Source of the DNA: Ruminococcus flavefaciens
Lineage (GTDB): Bacteria; Bacillota; Clostridia; Oscillospirales; Ruminococcaceae
NCBI GenBank assembly: GCA_015067005.1
Contig: SVNH01000022.1
Location: forward strand, 1 to 49,490
Length of the DNA: 49,490 bases
Reading direction: 5' to 3'
Shown here: in pieces, positions 42,865-49,490 of the stretch
Position numbering within the stretch: position 1 is the stretch's first letter
How the letters are laid out: each line of letters opens with the position of its first letter
Notes under the pieces: model-generated
What the model saw: only the letters and a program-made list of their open reading frames with translations
Told to the model about the DNA's origin: nothing
The model's database searches: none
Translations under genes and position numbers: made by a program

Positions 42865-43854
42865 TCATTCTTTATTATTGTTTTCGTTCTTTACATTAGC
42901 AAGAGGATTACTTTCGACTGCGTTTCTGACATTTTCATTATTTAAATGAGTGTAAATTTCAGTTGTGGAAACGCTTGCGTGGCCAAGCAGTTCTTTTAGC
43001 GTAAGTACATCTGCATCACCATATTGATACATAAGTGTAGCAGCTGTATGACGCAGCTTGTGCGTAGTAATACCTTTGCCGTCAAGACCAGCTTCTGTTA
43101 AAGCGTTTTCAACTATCTGCTGTACTCTGCGTTTGGAGATGCGCTTATTCTGATTACTTATAAAAAGTGCAGGTTCATCAGCAGACTTAGGATTGGAACG
43201 CCGTATTTCAAGATAGCTGTTGAGCGCGTCAAGACAAGCGTTATTGAGGTAGACCATTCGTTCTTTATTGCCTTTTCCGAGAACTTTGAGACGATTTTCG
43301 TAGAAATCAATGTCTTTAATGTTTATGCCTACAAGCTCGCTCAGACGCATACCACAATTCAAAAATAGCGTTATTATACAGTAATCGCGCTTTGAATCAG
43401 CAGTGCTTGAAGCTTTCAACAGTCTCAGACTTTCATCAAGCGACAGGAATTTTGGCAATGCTCGCTTGGGCACCGGGACATCAAGATCTTTTGTGGGATC
43501 ATTTTCGATGATATGTGCAACTTTTTCGAGATACTTGAAGAAGCTGCGCAGTGCAGAAACTTTTCTGTATCGGGCCTTATCAGCATTATTGCGTTCATCA
43601 GACGTATAAAAAATGAAGTTATAAATATCAGAAACGGATATATTTATTATTTCATTTACAGACATATCTGAGATGTTTATATCTTCAATATCTTTGCCTG
43701 TATTGTGATTGTTTTCGTAGATAAAACGTAAGAACAGTCTTATATCAATATAATATTCCTGAATCGTGCGTTCTGAAAGCAATTGAACTATTTTGATATG
43801 TACAAGATATTCATTAAAGAATTCCGGATTATCCGGTGAATTATAGTTACGCAT
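42865..43854 (-). CDS. Tyrosine recombinase, XerC/XerD-like
   Basis: The 329-aa protein has an N-terminal SAM-like core-binding domain (about 10-115) and a catalytic domain with R170 (GMRLSEL), K194 (GKGNKERMV), H265-x-x-R268 (THKLRHTAATLM), H292 (LLGHASVSTT) and nucleophile Y301 (EIYTH). Xer proteins resolve chromosome dimers at dif or move small elements. No att sites or element genes surround it, so a host Xer is likelier than an integrase. The N-terminus is slightly extended compared with XerC. AAAGGA lies 6 bases before the ATG; the 140-nt 5' UTR carries a 16-bp palindrome. Confidence 0.92.
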   Translation of the reverse strand: MRNYNSPDNPEFFNEYLVHIKIVQLLSERTIQEYYIDIRLFLRFIYENNHNTGKDIEDINISDMSVNEIINISVSDIYNFIFYTSDERNNADKARYRKVSALRSFFKYLEKVAHIIENDPTKDLDVPVPKRALPKFLSLDESLRLLKASSTADSKRDYCIITLFLNCGMRLSELVGINIKDIDFYENRLKVLGKGNKERMVYLNNACLDALNSYLEIRRSNPKSADEPALFISNQNKRISKRRVQQIVENALTEAGLDGKGITTHKLRHTAATLMYQYGDADVLTLKELLGHASVSTTEIYTHLNNENVRNAVESNPLANVKNENNNKE

Positions 43855-43934
43855 AAGTTTTCCTTTACATTATTATTTAGCGTCAGAGTATGTTTACGAG
43901 TTCATTGTAATAGTGAAAGACTATTATTCCATAT

Positions 43935-43972
43935 TCAAAGTTGCACCAAATGAAAGTTTGGTGCAACTTTGA
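43935..43972. repeat. Perfect 16-bp inverted repeat in the Xer 5' UTR
   Basis: The arms 43935-43950 and 43957-43972 (core AAAGTTGCACCAAA) are exact complements around a 6-base loop. Outer ATTCC/GGAAT pairing can extend it past a 4-base bulge. It lies inside the predicted transcript of the Xer gene, about 20 nt after the start point. There is no T-run. It could be an operator, an mRNA-stabilising hairpin or a recombination site. Confidence 0.8.
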
Positions 43973-44000
43973 GGAATCTTTCATTATAATCAGTATAATA

Positions 44001-44029
44001 ATTATATCACTATTTCTATGATAATACAA
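44001..44029 (-). promoter_or_regulatory. Putative promoter of the Xer gene
   Basis: Minus-strand TTGTAT (44024-44029), 17 bp, TATAAT (44001-44006). Confidence 0.75.
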
Positions 44030-44080
44030 GATTAATCTTAACTATTGACAGTTATAAATAAACATTACTACCGCAACTGC

Positions 44081-44109
44081 TTGACATAATTCGTTAAATA
44101 GTGTATAAT
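44081..44109 (+). promoter_or_regulatory. Consensus sigma-A promoter of the pyridoxamine kinase gene
   Basis: TTGACA (44081-44086), 17 bp, TATAAT (44104-44109), a full 12/12 match, 41 bp upstream of the gene. Confidence 0.9.
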
Positions 44110-44150
44110 CATAATGTTTTATTCTGATAAATAAGAAAGAATGATTATTA

Positions 44151-44987
44151 ATGAAAAGAATTGTATCGGTTCAGGACATCTCTTGTTTTGGTAAATGTTC
44201 GCTTACAGTTGCACTGCCTATAATATCAGTAATGGGTATTGAGACAGTTGTTATACCAACGGCTGTTTTGTCAACTCATACCGGCAGCGGTTTCAGTGGA
44301 TATACATTCCATGAATTGACTGACGATATTCCTAAGATCTCAGATCACTGGAAAACTCTTGATCTAAAATTTGACGCTCTTTATACAGGATATCTTGGTT
44401 CAGCTGAACAGGTTCAGATAGTATCTGACCTATTCGATAGGTTTGGTAGTGCTGATAATTTTATAGTAGTTGATCCGGTTCTTGGTGACGGCGGTTCGCT
44501 TTATGCAGGTATCACTGACGAACTTGTAACTAAAATGAGAAGTCTTTGCTGTAAAGCAGATTATATAATGCCTAATATGACGGAAGTATCATTTTTGTTA
44601 GGTATACCTTATACTGATAATTATGATCAGTGTTATGTTGAGGATGTTTTGAAAAAGCTTGCAGAACTCGGATGTCCGACGCCATTGCTTACTGGTGTGC
44701 ATTTTGATAATGATTTTCAAGGTGCAGCAGCTTATGATTCTATTAATAATAAGTACTATTATTCATTTGGAAAAAGTATAGATCATACGGTGCACGGCAC
44801 AGGTGATATTTTTGCAAGTGTATTTACCGGTGCAGTAACTCTTGGCAAAAGTATTCAGGAAGCCCTTGATATATCGGTTAAGTTTACTCTTGATTGTATT
44901 GAGGCTACATTGCCCTATTTTGAAGAAACATGGTACGGTACTTGCTTTGAATCATGTCTCGGTAATTTGATCGACTATATCAAGTGA
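44151..44987 (+). CDS. pdxY: Pyridoxamine/pyridoxal kinase
   Basis: The enzyme phosphorylates B6 vitamers in the PLP salvage pathway. This 278-aa ribokinase-fold protein has RIVSVQDISCFGKCSLTVALPIISVMGIE at the N-terminus, ALYTGYLGS, VVDPVLGDGGSLYAG, IMPNMTEVSFLLGI, and the catalytic anion hole HTVHGTGDIFASVFTGAV. It fits the PdxK/PdxY branch better than the ThiD-type kinases. The Shine-Dalgarno is weak (AAGAA), despite a perfect promoter. Confidence 0.92.
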   Translation: MKRIVSVQDISCFGKCSLTVALPIISVMGIETVVIPTAVLSTHTGSGFSGYTFHELTDDIPKISDHWKTLDLKFDALYTGYLGSAEQVQIVSDLFDRFGSADNFIVVDPVLGDGGSLYAGITDELVTKMRSLCCKADYIMPNMTEVSFLLGIPYTDNYDQCYVEDVLKKLAELGCPTPLLTGVHFDNDFQGAAAYDSINNKYYYSFGKSIDHTVHGTGDIFASVFTGAVTLGKSIQEALDISVKFTLDCIEATLPYFEETWYGTCFESCLGNLIDYIK

Positions 44988-45064
44988 ATTGTTGTTAATT
45001 TCGACAAGTAATCAATTAGTTATTTGTTAGTTTTTGCCAATAGATATAAACTTACGCTATTAAC

Positions 45065-45093
45065 TTGACAAATCCTGAGTTGTAGTGTAATAT
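45065..45093 (+). promoter_or_regulatory. Sigma-A promoter of glnN
   Basis: TTGACA (45065-45070), 17 bp, TAATAT (45088-45093), giving a leader of about 100 nt. Confidence 0.82.
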
Positions 45094-45124
45094 AATATTT
45101 GTGTGAAAATAATAGAATATCAAT

Positions 45125-45140
45125 GAAACAATGGCGTTTC
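45125..45140 (+). promoter_or_regulatory. Hexaloop hairpin in the glnN leader (ANTAR-like candidate)
   Basis: GAAAC/GTTTC closes the six-base loop AATGGC (45130-45135), with A at loop position 1 and G at position 4, as ANTAR proteins require. Its 3' arm is also part of the terminator stem, so the two folds exclude each other. A second possible hexaloop, ACAGTC (45161-45166), has the same A1/G4 pattern but only a 4-bp A/T-G stem. This is suggestive only. Confidence 0.45.
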
Positions 45141-45185
45141 GGTTGTATAGTTGTTTTTTTACAGTCGAAATGTCTTTATTTTTTT
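45133..45185 (+). terminator. Attenuator-type terminator hairpin directly upstream of glnN
   Basis: A 14-bp stem (45133-45146 with 45161-45174, including wobble pairs) is followed by TTTATTTTTTT, and the ribosome binding site AAGGAGG starts at the very next base (45186). A terminator placed inside the leader implies conditional read-through into the gene. Confidence 0.72.
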
Positions 45186-45202
45186 AAGGAGGATATAATT
45201 CT

Positions 45203-47308
45203 ATGTCAGATGTTCCTGTTTCTAAGAATGTAGCTGATTTCTTCGGCTGCAATGTTTTCAGCGATAAGGTAATGCGCGTAAGGCTGCCGAAAGATGTTTA
45301 CAGGGCTGTCCGCAAGACCAAGAAGCTTGGCTGCCCGCTTGCTCCGGAAATTGCAGGTGTAGTTGCTCATGCAATGAAGGAATGGGCTATTGAGAAAGGT
45401 GCTACTCACTATACTCACTGGTTCCAGCCTATGACAGGCGTTACCGCTGAAAAGCATGATGCTTTTCTGAATCCTGCTGAAAGAGGCGGCATTCTCCTTG
45501 AATTCTCGGGTAAGGAACTCATCAAGGGCGAAGCTGATGCTTCATCTTTCCCGTCCGGCGGACTTCGTTCAACTTTTGAGGCAAGAGGCTATACTGCATG
45601 GGATCCTACCTCTAATGCTTTCGTAAAGGATGGTTCTCTTTATATCCCGACTGCCTTTACATCTTACACAGGTGAAACTCTTGATAAGAAAACTCCCCTT
45701 CTGAGATCTATGGAAGTCCTCAGCGAACAGGCTCTGCGTATATTAAGATTATTTGGAAATACTACCGCTACAAGAGTTATTACGACAGTAGGTCCTGAGC
45801 AGGAATACTTCCTTGTTGACAAGAAATACTACGATGCGCGTGAAGACCTCGTTATTACCGGACGCACTCTCTTTGGCGCAAAGCCTCCTAAGGGGCAGGA
45901 GCTCGAAGATCACTATTACGGTAATATAAAGCAGAGAGTTTCTGATTATATGAAGGATCTTGATGAGGAACTCTGGAAACTCGGAATCTACGCTAAGACT
46001 AAGCATAATGAAGTCGCTCCGGCACAGCATGAGCTTGCTCCTGTGTTTACAAATACAAATATAGCAGCCGATCACAACCAGCTTACAATGGAAATAATGA
46101 AGAAGGTAGCAACAAAGCACGGTCTGTACTGCCTGCTTCACGAAAAGCCGTTTGCAGGAGTAAACGGCTCGGGTAAGCATAACAACTGGTCGATGTCATC
46201 TAATGACGGTCAGAATCTTCTTGATCCGGGCGACTGTCCGCAGGATAATCTCCAGTTCCTTACATTCCTCTGCGCTATAATCAAGGGCGTTCACGAGTAT
46301 GCTCCCCTGCTGAGACTTTCCGCTGCATCTGCCGGAAACGATCACAGACTTGGTGCAAATGAAGCTCCTCCTGCTATCGTATCTGTTTTCATTGGTACGG
46401 AGCTTCAGGGGGTTATTGATGCTCTTGAAGTCGGCGAGAAATTCCGCTATACGGATGATAAGACATTTGAGATTGGTGTAGACGTTCTCCCTGATTTTCC
46501 GAAGGATACAACAGACCGCAACCGCACGTCCCCGTTTGCATTTACAGGTAATAAGTTCGAGTTCCGTATGCTTGGTTCTGCTGATTCGATCTCATGTACC
46601 AATACTATAATCAATACTATCGTTGCTGAAGAGCTCTCTCAGATCGCTGATGAACTTGAAGGTTCTCAGGATTTCACTAATGATCTCAAAAAGCTTCTTG
46701 CAAAGATAATCAAGGAGCACAAGGCTATAATTTACAACGGCAACGGCTATTCCGATGAGTGGCTCAATGAAGCTGTAAATGTAAGAAAACTGCCGAATCT
46801 TGTTTCTACTCCGGATGCTCTTCCTGAGTACATCACTCCTAAAAGTGTTGCACTTTTTGAGAAGTTCAAAGTGTATACAGAGGCTGAGCTCAAAGCACGT
46901 ACTGAAGTGCTTCTTGAAAATTACAGCAAGGTACTCAATATTGAGGCTCTTACAATGCTTGAACTCGTTAAGAGAAACATTCTCCCTGCCTGCATCAGTT
47001 ATACAAAGGAGATTTGCGATACGGGAAATGCTAAGCAGGCTCTCGGAATTGATCCTTCACTTGAAAAGGAACTTGCCGGTAAGCTTTCAACTCTTACACA
47101 GGCTATTTATAAGGAGACCTCTGCTCTTGAAGAGAAGGTCATCGCTGCTCAGGATAAAGAAGAAGGTCTTCCAATGGCTCGCTTTTACCGCGATGAGGTA
47201 TTTGCTCAGATGCAGACTTTACGTGCTGTTGTTGACGAGACAGAAACTAATGTCAGCGAAGACAAATGGCCTCTCCCCTCTTATTCCAAGCTTTTATTCA
47301 CTGTATAA
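45203..47308 (+). CDS. glnN: Glutamine synthetase, type III
   Basis: GSIII makes glutamine from glutamate, ammonia and ATP, and is a main entry point of ammonia nitrogen. At 701 aa it has the GSIII length, much longer than GSI. The N-terminal GSIII domain is followed by the catalytic core: [67 protein letters not shown] and [26 protein letters not shown]-terminal helical domain (about 600-690) is typical. AAGGAGG is about 10 bases before the ATG. The gene stands alone behind a terminator-like leader, and is followed by a large folded element. Confidence 0.96.
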   Translation: MSDVPVSKNVADFFGCNVFSDKVMRVRLPKDVYRAVRKTKKLGCPLAPEIAGVVAHAMKEWAIEKGATHYTHWFQPMTGVTAEKHDAFLNPAERGGILLEFSGKELIKGEADASSFPSGGLRSTFEARGYTAWDPTSNAFVKDGSLYIPTAFTSYTGETLDKKTPLLRSMEVLSEQALRILRLFGNTTATRVITTVGPEQEYFLVDKKYYDAREDLVITGRTLFGAKPPKGQELEDHYYGNIKQRVSDYMKDLDEELWKLGIYAKTKHNEVAPAQHELAPVFTNTNIAADHNQLTMEIMKKVATKHGLYCLLHEKPFAGVNGSGKHNNWSMSSNDGQNLLDPGDCPQDNLQFLTFLCAIIKGVHEYAPLLRLSAASAGNDHRLGANEAPPAIVSVFIGTELQGVIDALEVGEKFRYTDDKTFEIGVDVLPDFPKDTTDRNRTSPFAFTGNKFEFRMLGSADSISCTNTIINTIVAEELSQIADELEGSQDFTNDLKKLLAKIIKEHKAIIYNGNGYSDEWLNEAVNVRKLPNLVSTPDALPEYITPKSVALFEKFKVYTEAELKARTEVLLENYSKVLNIEALTMLELVKRNILPACISYTKEICDTGNAKQALGIDPSLEKELAGKLSTLTQAIYKETSALEEKVIAAQDKEEGLPMARFYRDEVFAQMQTLRAVVDETETNVSEDKWPLPSYSKLLFTV

Positions 47309-47310
47309 TA

Positions 47311-47433
47311 AAAAGCCGCAGTTTTAGAGTGCTTCCCTTAGCGGAATTTGTGGGCTACCGAGCCGTAAATTTACGGTACATATTCGGTATCCTGCGAAAC
47401 CGCCAAAGGGGGCTCCCCTTGGCTGCGGCTTTT
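47311..47433 (+). other. 123-nt nested stem-loop (cloverleaf-like) element after glnN
   Basis: An outer stem AAAAGCCGCAG (47311-47321)/CTGCGGCTTTT (47423-47433) is perfect over 11 bp. It encloses three hairpins: TTCC/GGAA with a 6-base loop (47333-47346), TACCGA/TCGGTA (47356-47361/47384-47389) enclosing CCGTAAATTTACGG, and GCCAA-GGGG/CCCC-TTGGC (47402-47422). As a whole it can act as a terminator (TTTT end), but the internal order is far more than a terminator needs. The family is unknown; a repeat or MITE-like element is possible. Confidence 0.7.
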
Positions 47434-47481
47434 AGTTATGCAAAAAGCATCAACAAGCAATTTTATTAATTCAGCAAATAC

Positions 47482-47510
47482 TGTACAAAGCAGCATAAAT
47501 ATGATAGAAT
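47482..47510 (+). promoter_or_regulatory. Putative promoter of the DHH gene
   Basis: TGTACA (47482-47487), 17 bp, TAGAAT (47505-47510), followed by a leader of about 65 nt. Confidence 0.5.
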
Positions 47511-47580
47511 AAAGATACAAGAAACGTTGTTTTAACAGCACAGGTCATAATGTAACATTTGAAAAGGAGTATACATTCTT

Positions 47581-49134
47581 ATGAAATACGAACCGCTGCT
47601 GAAGCATTTGCTTCACTATGATGATATTGTCAATCAGGTGCATCACAATCCCGATGCCGATGCAATCGCTTCAGGATTTGCGCTTTGCCGTTATCTTGAA
47701 AAAAACGGAAAAAAGCCTCACTTTATTTATGCAGGAGAACGCGAGATCAGCAAGCCGAATATGCTCATCATGCTTAACAAGCTCGGTATTCAGGTCAGCC
47801 ATGTCAAAAACCTGAACGAAAACGGCACTCTGCCTCAGCTTCTGATTACGGTCGACTGCTTTTACGGAGAGGGAAATGTCGGCAGCTTTGCGGCTGAAAA
47901 CGTCATTGTCATCGACCACCACCGCCTTCCGAAGGGAAAGACTGTCCCGGAACATTCGGTTATTAAGGAGAATTACGGAAGCTGTGCAGCTGTTATCTAT
48001 GAGCTGTTCAAGGAGGTAGGCTATGACCTCAACGAGGAACAGAACATTGCAACTGCGCTCTACTACGGCTTGTATATGGACACGATCGGACTTTCGGAGA
48101 TCAGTGAGCCGATGGACCGTGAGCTCCGCGATGCCGCAAACTATGACAAAGCGCTCATCCGGCTGCTTATGAATACCAATCTGACTGAGGAGGAGCTCAG
48201 CATTATAGGCAAGGCGCTCAGTGCTTGCAAATACTACCCGCATCCTGACAACTCCGTAGTATCGTATGATAACTCTCTTCCAAAGCAGCATAGTGCATAT
48301 ACCATTGCAGACAACTGTGACCCGAATCTCCTCGGCATAATCTCCGATACATTGATTCAGGTCGACATGGTTTCGGACTGTGTTGTTTGCTGTCCGTATC
48401 ATACCGGTTATAAAATTTCCGTCCGCACCTGTACAGATTCTGTCAAGGCGCCGGATCTTGCCGCATTTATTACCTACGGATACGGCGGAGGCGGCGGTCA
48501 TGATAACAAAGCAGGCGGCTGCATCGACTATCAAAGCTCGTTGCCGAAGGAGATAATGCCTTTTATTGCCGACCGTATCCGCGATTTCTTTACAAAGCCC
48601 GATGTCATTTTCGCTGGCAGTGATCATCCCGATTTTTCCGGTGCAGAACGCTTCCGGAAAAAGGAGGTCGTTCTGGGCTATGTTCCGACAGATGTACTCT
48701 CGCCGGACGGAGAGGATATCCACATTCGTATGCTGGAGGGCGATATGATTGTTACGCCCGATCCGGACATCTATCTGATGATCGGTGTTATCGGAGAGGT
48801 TTATCCCATAACGCGTGAGAAATTCGAGAAAAAATATGTCGGATGTGAAGGAGCACCGGATGTGTCTGGATATTATTATCCGCCTTCTGCACGGATCGGT
48901 CAGAATAAAACAAGCATACACTTCGCGGAATATCTGCGCGGGTGCAAGGCATCCGGAAACAGTGAGATCCTTGCTGTGAAGCTGAATAATTTTACGAAGC
49001 TCTATTCTCTCTGGGATCAGGAGCATTATATGTATGGTAACATCGGGGATTATTTAGCACATCCCGAACATGATGCAAACGATCTCTATATCATACGTGG
49101 AGATATATTTGCACAGACATATGAAGCCTGCTGA
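47581..49134 (+). CDS. DHH/DHHA1 phosphoesterase with a duplicated C-terminal PGDY-like module
   Basis: The 517-aa protein has an N-terminal DHH domain (about 15-160) with HHNPDADA (21-28) and IDHHR (111-115), and a DHHA1 domain with GYGGGGGHDNKAGG (about 300-312). Such cores cleave nanoRNA, pAp or cyclic dinucleotides. The C-terminal ~170 residues are extra and hold two copies of one motif: EGDMIVTPDPDIYLM...VYPITREKFEKKY (386-419) and IGDYLAHPEHDANDLYI...GDIFAQTYE (488-515), reminiscent of PGDY-type modules. Codon use is more GC-rich than neighbours (many GTC, CTC, CCG). AAAAGGAG lies about 11 bases before the ATG. The substrate is unknown. Confidence 0.83.
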   Translation: MKYEPLLKHLLHYDDIVNQVHHNPDADAIASGFALCRYLEKNGKKPHFIYAGEREISKPNMLIMLNKLGIQVSHVKNLNENGTLPQLLITVDCFYGEGNVGSFAAENVIVIDHHRLPKGKTVPEHSVIKENYGSCAAVIYELFKEVGYDLNEEQNIATALYYGLYMDTIGLSEISEPMDRELRDAANYDKALIRLLMNTNLTEEELSIIGKALSACKYYPHPDNSVVSYDNSLPKQHSAYTIADNCDPNLLGIISDTLIQVDMVSDCVVCCPYHTGYKISVRTCTDSVKAPDLAAFITYGYGGGGGHDNKAGGCIDYQSSLPKEIMPFIADRIRDFFTKPDVIFAGSDHPDFSGAERFRKKEVVLGYVPTDVLSPDGEDIHIRMLEGDMIVTPDPDIYLMIGVIGEVYPITREKFEKKYVGCEGAPDVSGYYYPPSARIGQNKTSIHFAEYLRGCKASGNSEILAVKLNNFTKLYSLWDQEHYMYGNIGDYLAHPEHDANDLYIIRGDIFAQTYEAC

Positions 49135-49172
49135 TTGCAGCAATGCCGGAGAAACGAATAAAATGAATGTAT

Positions 49173-49209
49173 AAAAATAAGTGAGCACATTTTGTACTCA
49201 CTTATTTTT
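49173..49209. terminator. Bidirectional terminator after the DHH gene
   Basis: AAAAATAAGTGAG/CTCACTTATTTTT, a perfect 13-bp stem with T-runs on both strands. It also serves the minus-strand gene ending at 49222. Confidence 0.92.
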
Positions 49210-49221
49210 ATGATTTGTTTA

Positions 49222-49490
49222 TTATTTCCAATGTAACTCTGGAATATCTTCCATATCGTTAGGGTCATAAACTTCATCGTCTGGGTCATATGGTGGAGTA
49301 TATGTGCTATCGCCACCACCGTTTGATGGAGGTGTTACTACTGGAGGCTGTGTTGGTGTTTCTACTGGTGGTGTGTATACTGGCTCTGTTACAGGAGGTA
49401 CGTAAACTGGTTTTGTTACCTGCTGCTGTACAGGTGCGGGTGCTTCGGTCTGAATCTGCACAGGAGGTTCTGTAACCGGAGGCGTAGTCT
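49222..49490 (-). CDS. Proline-rich protein, C-terminal end only (cut by the window edge)
   Basis: The open frame runs off the right edge without a start, so about 89 C-terminal residues are visible. They are dominated by Pro/Val/Thr/Glu repeats (PPVTEPP, PVYVPPVTEPVYTPPVETPTQPP), a Gly-rich turn, and an acidic end PYDPDDEVYDPNDMEDIPELHWK. Such segments are typical of extracellular linkers or wall-spanning regions in ruminococcal surface proteins. A GTG at 49459-49461 is internal and not a credible start. No domain can be named from this part. Confidence 0.65.
   Translation of the reverse strand, partial: TTPPVTEPPVQIQTEAPAPVQQQVTKPVYVPPVTEPVYTPPVETPTQPPVVTPPSNGGGDSTYTPPYDPDDEVYDPNDMEDIPELHWK

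Noticed and set aside
42865..44150. Xer recombinase as the integrase of a mobile element
   Set aside because: No element genes, relaxase, direct repeats or tRNA-end duplication are visible. Neighbours are ordinary metabolic genes.
2253..45093. Near-constant 17-bp spacing of the promoters as a special organism trait
   Set aside because: I looked for TTG-type -35 boxes at 17 bp from TATAAT-like boxes, so the uniform spacing is partly an effect of how they were picked.
47671..49026. 451-codon open frame on the minus strand, antisense to the DHH gene
   Set aside because: It is the mirror of a GC-rich coding region. The product is Arg/Ile/Cys-rich with no domain, no ribosome binding site, and the sense frame has clear DHH/DHHA1 motifs.
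1..49490. CRISPR array, prophage, IS element or replication origin
   Set aside because: No regularly spaced repeats, transposase, phage structural genes or DnaA-box clusters were seen on either strand.

Overview
The window looks like chromosomal core sequence from a Gram-positive anaerobe of the Clostridia, most likely a Ruminococcus-type member of the Oscillospiraceae. This is an inference from gene content and gene order: type III glutamine synthetase, long-form HPF, RNase J, GdpP, an FHA-FtsW-PBP trio, Na+/alanine symporter, YdbC/PC4-like protein, class A RNase P RNA, strong Shine-Dalgarno sites, and many sigma-A promoters of the TTGACA-17-TATAAT type. There is no CRISPR array, prophage or insertion sequence. 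I count 50 protein genes (one cut by the right edge), one tRNA and one RNase P RNA.

Layout. 1-5.5 kb (minus strand): CmpB-like membrane protein, LUD protein, hpf, and the operon FHA-ftsW/rodA-class B PBP. 5.5-14.9 kb (minus): one long operon rnj-gdpP-rplI-dnaB-tilS-ftsH, starting at a perfect consensus promoter and a ~290-nt structured leader and ending at a clear terminator. It joins RNA decay, c-di-AMP turnover, translation, replication, tRNA-Ile2 modification and membrane proteolysis. 14.9-17.3 kb (minus): a phosphohexomutase homologue that has lost its catalytic motifs, beside an alanine/sodium symporter. 17.4-20.9 kb (plus): a YdbS/YdbT-like bPH2 pair, a Gln-rich surface protein with an AT-rich C-terminal domain, and rnpB. 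20.9-23.1 kb (minus): AraC regulator, small membrane protein, OGG-type DNA glycosylase. 23.1-25.7 kb (plus): TPM-domain lipoprotein plus small alarmone synthetase, then two small-protein genes. 25.7-27.5 kb (minus): ACT/HTH protein and homoserine dehydrogenase. 27.6-30.1 kb (plus): MATE exporter, tRNA-Gln(UUG), tcdA. 30.1-32.2 kb (minus): small membrane protein-maf-DUF1015. 32.3-37.7 kb (plus): lower-glycolysis cluster pgk-tpiA-gpmI with small genes between them, then GNAT and a small protein. 37.7-39 kb (minus): CPA2 antiporter. 39.1-42.9 kb (plus): asnB-HD-pyrB, where pyrB carries a PyrI-like zinc domain. 42.9-49.5 kb: Xer recombinase with a palindromic 5' UTR, pyridoxamine kinase, glutamine synthetase III behind an attenuator-like leader, a cloverleaf-like RNA element, a DHH protein with a duplicated C-terminal module, and the end of a proline-rich protein.

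The most interesting signals are mostly RNA-level or hidden in odd proteins. They are the intrinsic-terminator hairpin directly before the glnN ribosome binding site, with an upstream hexaloop that fits the ANTAR A1/G4 rule; the long rnj leader; the 123-nt nested structure after glnN; the inactive phosphohexomutase; and the PyrB-zinc-domain fusion. All family assignments are from reading motifs by eye, and no database search was run.
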